Shown here in pieces: positions 24,270 to 33,042 of a stretch of 64,000 nt of DNA. A model generated the notes under the pieces. That model saw nothing but the letters and a program-made list of their open reading frames with translations, did no database searches and was not told the origin of the DNA. Source of the DNA: CAIPAT01 sp041665605 (GTDB lineage Bacteria > Verrucomicrobiota > Lentisphaeria > Victivallales > Victivallaceae); assembly GCA_041665605.1 (NCBI GenBank), contig JBAYIO010000005.1:1-64000 (forward strand), read 5' to 3'. The first letter of the stretch is position 1. Every line of letters starts with the position of its first letter. A program made the position numbers and the translations under genes.

Positions 24270-25610
24270 ATGAAGTTTAACAATGTTGTCATGCTGTCTG
24301 TACTATTCGCCGCCACAGGTTGTTCCGGTTTGAATACTGATGTGAAAAAGTTTTTCAGTACCGGCGCCAACCCTGCGTCAACCCTGCCTGCCGATCAGAT
24401 TTATCCGAAAGGTCAGCTCTTTCCGTTCAGCTTCTATTCAACCGGCGGCGGGTCGGAAAAAAAGCGCGGTGAACTGCTGCCGGAAGCGGAGCTGCTGGCT
24501 GATCAGAAAGAGATTATTGACGCCGGCGTTACCATGATCGGACCGCAGTATGAATTGAACAACCGCATCGCCGCGGATGCCGCCAAGTACAAGGTGAAGG
24601 GTGTTTATACAATAATCCCGGTAATTGACGGGAAGGAAGTCACCAAAGAATATTTGAAGGAAATAAACGCAAGGAAAGAGCCGCTGGATATAGAGAAACT
24701 GCGGCAGTCGGTTTCCGATATCGTCAGCAAAGCCGGAGGCAGCAAAGAAATTGCCTGGTGGGATATTACTCCTGAAGAACTGCGCCCCTGGGTTCCGCAG
24801 GAATTGCTGCTGCTCAAGACCGCAACCGAGGCGATTAAGCAGGCCGATCCCGAAAAGCGTCCCGTCTTCATGTATTTTCCCGGCCATTATAACGGCAAAG
24901 CCATGGGGAAGCTGGCCGTTTATCTGGATATCATTGGCAAGGGCATGTACACCAATTACAGCAGTATGAAAAATTCAAGAAGCTGGTGCCGCTGGACCAT
25001 CGAACAGGAAATTGAGGCGATTAAGCTTTCCGGTAACAAAAACTCCATTCCGGTAGCGGTTACCGAAATGTTCCAGCAGCCGCCCGCGGCGGAAGTAAAA
25101 CTGATTGATTCATGGGTCAGGTATGATGTGTATTCCGCGCTGATCGCCGGGGCCAAAGGCGTATTGATATTTTCCGCTTCTAAACGACCAGATTTTTCCG
25201 CCAGAAAAGAATATCTGAACGCCTATTTTAAAGTCTGCCGCGATCTGAACGGGCCGCTGAAACTGGGACAGGTGTTTCTGTTCGGTGCGCCGATGAATGA
25301 TATTACTCTCACGATTACCGACGGCCCGCAGACCGTGCCGTTCAAATATAAGACTGCCGGGGCGGACATCACCTATCCCGCGGTAAGCATGGCGAATATT
25401 GCGTACAACAGCAGCCGCTATATATTCCTGGTAAATTCCTCTGACAAGCAGATCGAGGCAGTAGTCGGCGGCCTGGTTTACGGCAGCGGCGTAACGATTG
25501 AAGATTTGTTTGCCGGCAGCGAAAAATTTACCGCACCTGAAGGTGATTTCAGCATAAAACTGGAACCGCTTGAAGCAAAAGCTTTCAGAATCTATAATGC
25601 TCAACCATAA
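24270..25610 (+). CDS. Lipoprotein, glycoside-hydrolase-like, paralogue 2
   Basis: A 446-residue protein with a lipobox (SVLFAATGC|S), hence lipid-anchored, unlike its soluble-secreted paralogue at 22186. It shares with it AWWDITPEELRPW, ADPEKRPVFMYFPGHYNGKA, GKGMYTNY, RWTIEQEIEAIKLS, AVTEMFQQP and the C-terminal GQVFLFGAPMNDI segment. The two are clearly an in-operon duplication with the pseudopilin gene in between. GGAG stands 7 bases before ATG 24270. The substrate is unknown and a TIM-barrel hydrolase is inferred from layout only. Confidence 0.75.
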   Translation: MKFNNVVMLSVLFAATGCSGLNTDVKKFFSTGANPASTLPADQIYPKGQLFPFSFYSTGGGSEKKRGELLPEAELLADQKEIIDAGVTMIGPQYELNNRIAADAAKYKVKGVYTIIPVIDGKEVTKEYLKEINARKEPLDIEKLRQSVSDIVSKAGGSKEIAWWDITPEELRPWVPQELLLLKTATEAIKQADPEKRPVFMYFPGHYNGKAMGKLAVYLDIIGKGMYTNYSSMKNSRSWCRWTIEQEIEAIKLSGNKNSIPVAVTEMFQQPPAAEVKLIDSWVRYDVYSALIAGAKGVLIFSASKRPDFSARKEYLNAYFKVCRDLNGPLKLGQVFLFGAPMNDITLTITDGPQTVPFKYKTAGADITYPAVSMANIAYNSSRYIFLVNSSDKQIEAVVGGLVYGSGVTIEDLFAGSEKFTAPEGDFSIKLEPLEAKAFRIYNAQP

Positions 25611-25646
25611 AATCTGTCTGCTGAATTATATTACACGGAGTTTCTG

Positions 25647-28202
25647 ATGCCTGAGAATGTTAAAATTGTCCTGAACAGTATTCGCCGCTGCTTTTATCGC
25701 GGGGAACATGCTGAATTCGAATTCACCCTGCTGAATTTCTTTCCTTATAATCTGCCGGGCTGCCGTCTGGAAGTTTCCGTCGGGGAACTCTGGTCGGATG
25801 CTTATGACATTCCGGTGTTATCAATTAATGCTGTAAACATCAAGTTCAGATTCGATACTGCGATCCTGAAAAGCGGGGAGTATGTTCTCAAATGCCGTTT
25901 GTTGCAGCAGGATAAAACCGTTGCCGGAGCCGGCTTCAGCATAACGGTGGCGACAGCCCGGAAACGCGGCTGCATGGAGTTATGGCACTGGCCGGCGACA
26001 GTTCATTACAACGCGCTCGAAGCTGATGATGAATCGGCCAGACTTGAAATCGACAAATTGGCGGCAATGGGCTACACCTGGGCGCAGCTCAGGGCGAGCT
26101 GGGCTGTGGTCAATCCGGGAAAAGCAACTGATTTGATCGAATATGCCATGGCGCGCGGCATTGATATGGGCATTCTTATTGAAAACGGCAATGGCGGCTG
26201 CTTCAGGGCAGACCGTGACGTGCCGCCGGAAGCCAGGCTGATTGACAGCAGCGGCAAGGTGACCGAATTCGTTTTTCCGCACCATCCAATGGTGTTGAAT
26301 AAGCATCGGATATTGCTTGAACGCATCATGCTGCTGTTCCGGGAGCTGCCTTCATGCACCACCGTTTTTGTGAACAGCGAAGTGGAAGACAAATTGAAGC
26401 TGCCATGCAATCCGGAAGCGCTGAAAATGCACGAGGCGGCGCTGGGCTTTTCGCCTTTGGAAAAATTGAAAAGCACTGAACGGGTTTTTGCCTCACCCTA
26501 TCCTGATGCGCCGTTTGTTTCTCCCGGCGTAATTGCCGATGATGATCCGGAATATCTGTACGCCAAATACTTTTTTAAACACGGCGACGGTTTTGTCATA
26601 ACCAACGGCACGATGGCTGAAGTTATTCACCGCTACCGTCCGGATGTAAAAGTTATTACCGACCCGCTGCGGCTGTGTTCAGTTTACGGGCGCTTTGACG
26701 GCGCGGATATTGTGAGTTCATGGACATATACCAACCCCGACCCGAAAGCTACATTATTCATAGAAACGCTGCTGGCCGAGGCCCGCCCGGACAACAAGGA
26801 TGTAATTCATACCATTACCCTGTGGAACTATGCAGGAAGCCTTATACCCAGCGGAAAAGACCGTTTTGCCCGCGACAAGACACTGCGCATGGAGCCGGAC
26901 CGTTTGCTGGAAAATGCCTGGATTAATTTTGCGCGCGGCCCCAAAGGCATCGGAACTTACTTCGGCAGTCCCATGGAACTGTTTTTCGAAAACGGCGATC
27001 CGTTCATATATTCCCCGGAAACGGAAAAAGCCATCGGTGATTTTGCGCTTAATGTGATGGCGCCGTTCGGCGAGATGGTCCGAAAAACCGCCGCGGTTCC
27101 GCGCCGGGCGGCCGTCCTTGACTCTTTTGCCTCCAGGGTTTATGGCGTCTGTCCCCGTCCTTACAATCATTATCCGATTTATTACATCTACAACTTTTAT
27201 ACTGTTTTGAATATGGCGCATATTCCGGCCGATGTGCTGTTCGACGAAACCATAGTTGAAAAAGGGCTTGACAGCTATGATTTGCTGGTGCTGCCCAACT
27301 GCGACACCTTGCCGGAAAGCGTCTATAAGGAGATATTGAAGTTTGTCCGCAAAGGTGGAATCGTCGTTGCCGACCAGTATCTCCGGGCGGACATTCCCGG
27401 CGTCATCCGCTTTGATTTTGACTTTACCTACCGTTCCCGCGTAAATGCCAATGCCAATGCGCGGGGAATGGATTTTGCCGTAAAAGACGATACTGCTTTC
27501 CGGCAGGACAGCGATGAAAAACAGCTTGAAGGGGTCACCGCCGAAGCTGACCAGCAGGCGCTTGAAACCTATGCGGCGAAAGTCCGCGAAACGCTTGACG
27601 GAAAAATTGTCCGTGACGTGGATTGTTCATCGCCGCGTCTGCTGCTGAATATGCGCGAATACAGCGGCATAAAATATCTCTTTGTCGTGAACGATCACCG
27701 TACTTACGGAGAGCGTGTCGGCAAATACAAATCAATGCTGGAAAAAGGGCTGCCCGAAAACGCGGAGTTCACTGTCCGCGATCCCGGTTTTGAGCCGGTA
27801 ATTTACGAACTGACTACTCACTGCCGGCTTGAGTGCCGCAAAAATGCTGAAGGGAATTATAATTTCGAGCTGAATGTTCCCGCCGCCGGAGGGTGCATTG
27901 TTGCGTTTTATCCGGCTGCGCTGGGGCCGGCCGGGATTGAAGTTCCGCCATGTATTACACGCGGAACGCGCTCAGTCATTAACGTCTCGCTTGGAAATGC
28001 AGCCGGACTCCAGCCGCTGAAAATTGCCATGACAGACTCGAAAGGTTGCCGCAGCGAGTTCAGCGGATACTATCTGGCGGAAAACGGCTCATGCTCGATG
28101 GAATTTATCCCGGCGGCAAATGAGCCCTCCGGAAAATGGTCTGTGGAAACCATTGATTTGACATCCGGCGATAAATGCAGGAAAGATATTAATATTGCTT
28201 GA
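25647..28202 (+). CDS. Large glycoside-hydrolase-like protein (TIM barrel plus trimerisation-like domain)
   Basis: An 851-residue protein without a signal peptide. The N-terminal 110 residues look like a beta-sandwich (FRGEHAEFEFTLLN-type). The central part (from MELWHWPATVHYNALEADDE through WAQLRASWAVVNPGK) resembles a TIM barrel. After about residue 490, LDSFASRVYGVCPRPYNHYP and FDETIVEKGLDSYDLLVLPN...GGIVVADQYLRADIPG match the Rossmann-like fold seen in GH42-type trimerisation domains. CGGAG precedes the ATG by 7 bases. It is the last gene of the 22.2-28.2 kb operon; its end overlaps the convergent regulator gene by 14 bp. Confidence 0.7.
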   Translation: MPENVKIVLNSIRRCFYRGEHAEFEFTLLNFFPYNLPGCRLEVSVGELWSDAYDIPVLSINAVNIKFRFDTAILKSGEYVLKCRLLQQDKTVAGAGFSITVATARKRGCMELWHWPATVHYNALEADDESARLEIDKLAAMGYTWAQLRASWAVVNPGKATDLIEYAMARGIDMGILIENGNGGCFRADRDVPPEARLIDSSGKVTEFVFPHHPMVLNKHRILLERIMLLFRELPSCTTVFVNSEVEDKLKLPCNPEALKMHEAALGFSPLEKLKSTERVFASPYPDAPFVSPGVIADDDPEYLYAKYFFKHGDGFVITNGTMAEVIHRYRPDVKVITDPLRLCSVYGRFDGADIVSSWTYTNPDPKATLFIETLLAEARPDNKDVIHTITLWNYAGSLIPSGKDRFARDKTLRMEPDRLLENAWINFARGPKGIGTYFGSPMELFFENGDPFIYSPETEKAIGDFALNVMAPFGEMVRKTAAVPRRAAVLDSFASRVYGVCPRPYNHYPIYYIYNFYTVLNMAHIPADVLFDETIVEKGLDSYDLLVLPNCDTLPESVYKEILKFVRKGGIVVADQYLRADIPGVIRFDFDFTYRSRVNANANARGMDFAVKDDTAFRQDSDEKQLEGVTAEADQQALETYAAKVRETLDGKIVRDVDCSSPRLLLNMREYSGIKYLFVVNDHRTYGERVGKYKSMLEKGLPENAEFTVRDPGFEPVIYELTTHCRLECRKNAEGNYNFELNVPAAGGCIVAFYPAALGPAGIEVPPCITRGTRSVINVSLGNAAGLQPLKIAMTDSKGCRSEFSGYYLAENGSCSMEFIPAANEPSGKWSVETIDLTSGDKCRKDINIA

Positions 28203-29256
28203 CGCTGGTTCGCTCAACAAGCGTGCTATGGACATGGCTGATTTCAGGCTTTTCGCCGTTCAGAATCCATTTTTGCAGCATATCGACAGCGGCTTCGCCC
28301 TGTTCGCGCGCCGGTTCAGCAAAAAACGACAATCCGTTGAGTTCCGCATCCGGCCAGGTGATTCCGTCATAAGAGATAACCGAAAGATCGTCGGGTATTC
28401 TGATCTTATGTTTCCGGCACGAACTGAAAAGCAGTGCGGCCCGGTAATCGCGAACTGTAAATATTGCGGTCGGCATATTTGTTTTGAGCCGGAGCAGATA
28501 ATCATCGGTTTTCTCATGGTCCTCCTGGTAAATATCTGCCAGACACCACTCTTTGTTAAATTCCAGATCCTCTTCAGCCAGTGCGCCTTTGAATCCGGTG
28601 AAGAATTCTTTGTAAAAGTAATTTTCCGGACTGCCGAGCCAGATTCCGATGCGCCGGTGTCCCTTGCTCTTCAAATACCGTACCGCGTTTCTGGCAATTT
28701 CACGGAAATCCAAAAATACCTTTACCGCATCAAATCCGTTCATATCCGAAGCAATGACGTAAGGGATGCCGGCTTTTTCAAGCGGTTTGATCAGGTCTGC
28801 ATAATTACCGCACTGCAAGTATATGACGCCCTGGATGTCGCCTTTGGTGTACAGTGTTATGATTTCATCGGTGACAGTATCCGAGTCGGAAAAATTCATC
28901 AGATATTCGGAATTTTTCCTCTCCGCGCCGGCACAGGCGCCAAGCAGTAACTGCGACGCCACCGGCAGATAATTGAAAGTCCCGAAGTCCGAGGTTTTCA
29001 GAAAAAAGCGCTTGAGCACCGGACGTCCGACCAGGGTTCCGGTCACCAGCACGCCGCGCCCCGGATAAAGCTGCACCAGCCCTTCTTCCTGCAGCAGGCG
29101 GAAAATATTATGCACCGTACTTTTGGAGATGTTGAGTTTTGCGCCGATCGAACGGGCCGACGGCAGATATGATCCCGGCTTGTATTTCCCGGATAAAATA
29201 GCCTCCCGCAGATAAGCACGTCCGCCCTGCGCTTTTGATTTGATTGTATCCGTCAT
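28189..29256 (-). CDS. GntR-HTH / LacI-like ligand-sensing transcriptional regulator
   Basis: A 355-residue regulator. Residues about 12-75 are a GntR winged helix (LREAILSGKYKPGSYLPSAR, SKSTVHNIFRLLQEEGLVQ, GRGVLVTG). The C-terminal part is a LacI-type sensor: GVIYLQCGNYADLIKPLEKA, KSKGHRRIGIWLG and ISYDGITWPDAELNGLSFF. It reads toward the 851-residue gene and overlaps it by 14 bp at the 3' ends. It is the most likely controller of the 22.2-28.2 kb block, whose promoter carries the TTGGACAGTGTCCAA palindrome. That regulator-site pairing is inference. Confidence 0.85.
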   Translation of the reverse strand: MTDTIKSKAQGGRAYLREAILSGKYKPGSYLPSARSIGAKLNISKSTVHNIFRLLQEEGLVQLYPGRGVLVTGTLVGRPVLKRFFLKTSDFGTFNYLPVASQLLLGACAGAERKNSEYLMNFSDSDTVTDEIITLYTKGDIQGVIYLQCGNYADLIKPLEKAGIPYVIASDMNGFDAVKVFLDFREIARNAVRYLKSKGHRRIGIWLGSPENYFYKEFFTGFKGALAEEDLEFNKEWCLADIYQEDHEKTDDYLLRLKTNMPTAIFTVRDYRAALLFSSCRKHKIRIPDDLSVISYDGITWPDAELNGLSFFAEPAREQGEAAVDMLQKWILNGEKPEISHVHSTLVERTSVKQY

Positions 29257-29506
29257 TTTCGCCTCCCGGCAGTCATCACCCGGCCATACTATTGCATCCG
29301 TACATTATAATTTATAACCGCAAGGCATGAAAACAAGAAATCACGGAATAAATCCCGTGGAATTTACCACAAAAAACAGCGGAAAAAATGTTTATACACG
29401 GACTTTAACTCCGGCGTGATATCTTTTTATCGAAAACAGGTTGCAAAACCGGCATTCAAGATGCAATTTATTAAAAATAACAATCATGATTAACAATTAA
29501 CTGGAT

Positions 29507-30028
29507 ATGACTATCATGGAAAAACATACAATTTCGGTTTTGGTTGAAAATAAATTCGGGGTTCTGGCCAGGATTGCGGGGCTGTTCAGCGGCCGCGGCT
29601 ACAATATCTCGTCGCTGACCGTCAACGAGACGCACGATCCGAACGTATCCAAGATGACAATTGTCACCACCGGTGATGAAGCGGTGCTTGAACAGATTGA
29701 CAAGCAGCTTAACAAGCTGGTGGACGTGATTAAAGTCGAAGACCTGACCGGCAGCCGTTTCATCGAGCGTGAACTGGCATTGATCAAAGTCAAAGCGGAG
29801 AACCATGAGCAGCGTTCACAGATACTGCAACTGGTCGAGATTTTTGAAGGCAAGATTGTGCTGGTCCATACCAATGAACTGGGCATTGAGCTTCACGGCA
29901 GAGCGGATAAAATTGATAATTTCATTGAACTGATCAAAGATTATGAAATTGTCGAGACTGCGCGTTCCGGCCGGGTGGCGATTTCGCGCACCGCGGGGAA
30001 AAATGAGGATATCAAGACCATCAATTAA
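29507..30028 (+). CDS. ilvN: Acetolactate synthase small (regulatory) subunit
   Basis: A 173-residue protein: N-terminal ACT domain (HTISVLVENKFGVLARIAGL, then FSGRGYNISSLTVNETHD) and the C-terminal domain with FEGKIVLVHTNELGIELHG and IELIKDYEIVETARSGRVAI, the standard architecture of IlvH/IlvN (about 160-175 residues). It stimulates the large catalytic subunit and gives valine feedback control in branched-chain amino acid synthesis. No large subunit is adjacent. ATG 29516 (MEKHTISV) is an equally possible start, since no clear ribosome-binding site decides. Confidence 0.9.
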   Translation: MTIMEKHTISVLVENKFGVLARIAGLFSGRGYNISSLTVNETHDPNVSKMTIVTTGDEAVLEQIDKQLNKLVDVIKVEDLTGSRFIERELALIKVKAENHEQRSQILQLVEIFEGKIVLVHTNELGIELHGRADKIDNFIELIKDYEIVETARSGRVAISRTAGKNEDIKTIN

Positions 30029-30042
30029 CGACAGGGCTGATT

Positions 30043-30300
30043 ATGGATAAAGAGGAGAGACCGGAACCGGATGATATCCAGCTCCCGGAATTCGATTATC
30101 CGGAATATCCGAACTGGAAACGCGGACTGAAGTGGGGCTTGTACGCCGGGATACCGGTTTCGCTGCCTGCTTTATCGCTGCTGGTTTTCCGGTCGGAACC
30201 TTTACTGGTAAAAATATTTTACGTCCTGATAATTGTTGTTTTGACTTTTCTCATTGTTGGAAGTATCGGCGCCTTTCGTCCTGACTGGGACAAAAAGTAA
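30043..30300 (+). CDS. Small membrane protein with two transmembrane helices
   Basis: An 85-residue protein. Residues 1-28 are acidic and proline-rich (PEPDDIQLPEFDYPEYPN), followed by two predicted membrane helices: WGLYAGIPVSLPALSLLVF and VKIFYVLIIVVLTFLIVGSI. It ends FRPDWDKK. No known domain. It is 14 bp after the acetolactate synthase subunit and 2 bp before the XPB-type helicase, so it is probably co-transcribed with them. Confidence 0.6.
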   Translation: MDKEERPEPDDIQLPEFDYPEYPNWKRGLKWGLYAGIPVSLPALSLLVFRSEPLLVKIFYVLIIVVLTFLIVGSIGAFRPDWDKK

Positions 30301-30302
30301 AT

Positions 30303-31712
30303 ATGACCACAGCTCCGCCGGTAAAAATCCGCTTTTCCCAGGGTACGCTGCTGCTTGAAGCCACGCCCGGACAACTTATTCCGGTTGCCCGTGACGTGAT
30401 TTTCGATGAACGGGTCAAGCTCTACCGGGCGCAGGCATATAAATACGCCGGAATAATTATCGCCCTCCGGGAACACAAAATTGATTTTATCGACGAAGCC
30501 CGCGCCTATTCGCAACTGGAGCTTGAACTTCATGCCGGATTTACGCCGCGTCCGCATCAGCAGGAGGCGTTCCGCTGCTGGCGCGTGGAAGCTGCCGGGC
30601 GGGCGATGATCGTCATGCCGACCGGCTCCGGTAAAACTTATCTGGCGGTAATGGCGATAAGTGCGATCAAGCGGCCGGCGCTGATTGTCGTTCCAACCAT
30701 CGACCTGATGCAGCAGTGGGCCAGTTCGCTGGAGAAGTTTTTCCGCTGCAAGGTCGGAATGCTCGGCGGCGGCAGCCGCGAGATCGAGCCGGTCACGGTA
30801 ACTACTTACGACTCGGCGGTGATACACATGGAATTCATCGGCAACCGTTTCGGCTTCGTGATTTTTGACGAATGCCACCATCTGCCGGGCCAGGTCAACC
30901 GCACCGCCGCTTCCATGTGCATGGCCCCTTACCGCCTGGGACTGACCGCCACGCCCGACCGCGAGGACGGCGGCAATGAGATTATGGAGGAACTGATCGG
31001 ACCGATTGCCTACCAGATACATATCGACGAACTTGAAGGCTCCGTTCTGGCGCCTTACATCACCCGGCGGCTGGAACTGGCGCTGGAGCCGGATGAAGCC
31101 GCCGAATATCAACTGTCGCGGCAGATTTATACCGGTTTTCTGCGCCGCAACGGCATTACGTTCAATCAGAAAAGCGACTGGGCCAGGTTCATCGGACTGT
31201 GCGCCCGGCAGCCGGACGGGCGCAAAGCCCTCGACGCTTATCTTGCGCAGCGCCGGATTGCCCGCGCCGGCAGAAGCAAATTCAATAAAGTATGGGAATT
31301 GATCTGCCGTCATCGCGGCGAACGGGTCATTGTGTTCACCGCCGATAACGACACCGCCTACGACATGGGACGCAGTTTTCTGCTGCCGGTGATCACCCAC
31401 CGGACCAAGGCCGCCGAACGCAAGGAGTTCCTGGACAACTTCCGTTCCGGGCAGTATCCGGTGCTGATTACGAGCAAGGTGTTGAATGAGGGGGTGGATG
31501 TGCCGGAGGCCGGAGTCGGGATCATTGTTTCCGGCAGCGGCAGCATCCGCGAACACGTCCAGCGCCTGGGGCGGATACTGCGGGCAGGGGAGGGCAAGCA
31601 GGCCGTATTGTACGAACTGGTCAGCGAAGGCACTTCCGAGGTCAACGTCAGTGAGCGGCGGCGCGAACACCGCGCCTATAAAAATCATTTCAGTTATAAA
31701 AGGCGGTTCTGA
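30303..31712 (+). CDS. XPB/RAD25-type DNA helicase (superfamily 2)
   Basis: A 469-residue helicase with Walker A PTGSGKT (K111), the DECHH box (D189-E190-C191-H192), GLTATPDREDGG and the C-terminal motif VIVFTADNDTAYDMG...VLNEGVDVPEAGVGII...QRLGRILRAGEGKQ. The N-terminal FTPRPHQQEAFRCWRV precedes the helicase core as in archaeal and bacterial XPB. It would unwind DNA 3'-5' in nucleotide excision repair-like processes. The neighbouring gene encodes a Bax1 (DUF790) nuclease, the established partner of XPB, with the stop and start overlapping. Confidence 0.9.
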   Translation: MTTAPPVKIRFSQGTLLLEATPGQLIPVARDVIFDERVKLYRAQAYKYAGIIIALREHKIDFIDEARAYSQLELELHAGFTPRPHQQEAFRCWRVEAAGRAMIVMPTGSGKTYLAVMAISAIKRPALIVVPTIDLMQQWASSLEKFFRCKVGMLGGGSREIEPVTVTTYDSAVIHMEFIGNRFGFVIFDECHHLPGQVNRTAASMCMAPYRLGLTATPDREDGGNEIMEELIGPIAYQIHIDELEGSVLAPYITRRLELALEPDEAAEYQLSRQIYTGFLRRNGITFNQKSDWARFIGLCARQPDGRKALDAYLAQRRIARAGRSKFNKVWELICRHRGERVIVFTADNDTAYDMGRSFLLPVITHRTKAAERKEFLDNFRSGQYPVLITSKVLNEGVDVPEAGVGIIVSGSGSIREHVQRLGRILRAGEGKQAVLYELVSEGTSEVNVSERRREHRAYKNHFSYKRRF

Positions 31713-32954
31713 ATGCTGACCAAGGATCTGATGAAATTCCGCCGCAGCGGCGAAACGGTCAAACCGGTGTTCATTGCGGTTGATGATCCGGCCAATCTGG
31801 AGCTGGCATCGGAACTGCTGGCGGTCTACCGCCTGCCGGAGGACGGGCCGCCGCCGACCCGCGGCGAACTTGAGGAAATCGTCGAACCGCTGCTTAACGC
31901 TCATAAAGACGTCAAGCTGGCAAAGGGTTTTAACAAGCTCATTCTGGACCGCTGTAAATTTACGATGCCGCTGGAATTTGATTATGCCGGGTTGCGGCGG
32001 AAACTCTTTACCGGATCAGCCGCCATGCTCACCGGCGGAACCGCCGGTCTGGCGGAATACCGCCGTCTGCTGCTCGAGTCGGTTCCGGAATCCGCCAATA
32101 TCATCGACGGCGGCATTTATGCCGATCTGCCGCAGAACGAAACGCTGGTTACGGTCAAACCGATGTTCACGAAGGAGCTGCTTGAACGCTATAATTGTTC
32201 CCAGGTGCAGGCATTGCTGTTCTATTGCAGCGACATGCTGGCGGAGGTTGAAGACCCGGACCCCGCGGAAATGCGCCGCATCTTCAAGTACCTGAAATTT
32301 TTCCGGCTGCTGGCGGAAGTCAAGAAAATGCCGGACGGCAAAGATGAAGCGGGCAATAAAACCATGCGCATTCAGATGCAGATCAGCGGCCCCGCCGGTA
32401 TTTTTGAAAATTCCCGTAAATACGGCTTGCAGCTCGCAACTTTTTTTCCGGCGGTATGCCTGTTGAAAAAGTGGACGGTTAAGGCGGAGATTGACCTGGA
32501 CGGCAGAAAATGCAAGCTGCGGCTGGACTGGAAAAGCAATCTGGTCAGCCATTACCGCAATTTCAGCGCCTATGTTCCGGAGGAAGTCGCCATGTTCCAC
32601 CGCCTGTTCAAAGAAAAAATACAGGACTGGCAGATTGTCGGCGACACCCCGTTTTTCGATGCAGGCAATCAGGAAATAATCTTTGCCGACCTGAGTTTTA
32701 AAAACTCCGGCGGCAAAATCGTTCATCTGGAACTTTTTCACCGCTGGCATTCCACCCCGCTGCTGAAGCGCCTGGAATATTGCGCAGCCCATCCTGAGCT
32801 GCCGTTCATCATCGGCGTTGACCGCAGTCTGTCCGAACGTCCCGAAATAAAGCAAGTCCTGGACAACAGTGATTTCTTTCAGAAAAAAGGTTTTCTCTTC
32901 CGCGACTTCCCCGGAGTAGAGCGCGTCTACAAACTCCTGGAATCCGTTAGTTAG
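31713..32954 (+). CDS. Bax1/DUF790 nuclease, partner of XPB
   Basis: A 413-residue protein starting MLTKDLMKFRRSGETVKPVF, the characteristic N-terminus of DUF790 (Bax1) proteins. The middle and C-terminal parts (GIYADLPQNETLVTVKPMFT; a PD-(D/E)XK-like nuclease end with DTPFFDAGNQEIIFADLSFK and LELFHRW) agree with the XPB-associated endonuclease. Bax1 cuts DNA opened by XPB. The ATG follows the XPB stop directly (TGAATG), so translation is coupled. Confidence 0.9.
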   Translation: MLTKDLMKFRRSGETVKPVFIAVDDPANLELASELLAVYRLPEDGPPPTRGELEEIVEPLLNAHKDVKLAKGFNKLILDRCKFTMPLEFDYAGLRRKLFTGSAAMLTGGTAGLAEYRRLLLESVPESANIIDGGIYADLPQNETLVTVKPMFTKELLERYNCSQVQALLFYCSDMLAEVEDPDPAEMRRIFKYLKFFRLLAEVKKMPDGKDEAGNKTMRIQMQISGPAGIFENSRKYGLQLATFFPAVCLLKKWTVKAEIDLDGRKCKLRLDWKSNLVSHYRNFSAYVPEEVAMFHRLFKEKIQDWQIVGDTPFFDAGNQEIIFADLSFKNSGGKIVHLELFHRWHSTPLLKRLEYCAAHPELPFIIGVDRSLSERPEIKQVLDNSDFFQKKGFLFRDFPGVERVYKLLESVS

Positions 32955-32963
32955 CCGGAAGTC

Positions 32964-33000
32964 GCAGGCCCCGTCCGGAAATTCTATGGACGAGGCCTGC
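32964..33000. terminator. GC-rich hairpin between convergent genes
   Basis: GCAGGCCCCGTCC, an 11-base loop, then GGACGAGGCCTGC: 13-bp stem with one mismatch, between the converging Bax1 and beta-helix genes. No T-run follows on either strand, so termination strength is uncertain. Confidence 0.6.
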
Positions 33001-33042
33001 CGGGTGGTGCATCGGTCACTCCGATCAACCAGTTGCCCGCGA

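Noticed and set aside
30219..31904. 561-codon minus-strand frame over the XPB-type gene
   Set aside because: It mirrors the helicase gene, whose motifs (PTGSGKT, DECHH) are clear; the antisense translation is composition-biased and matches no known family.
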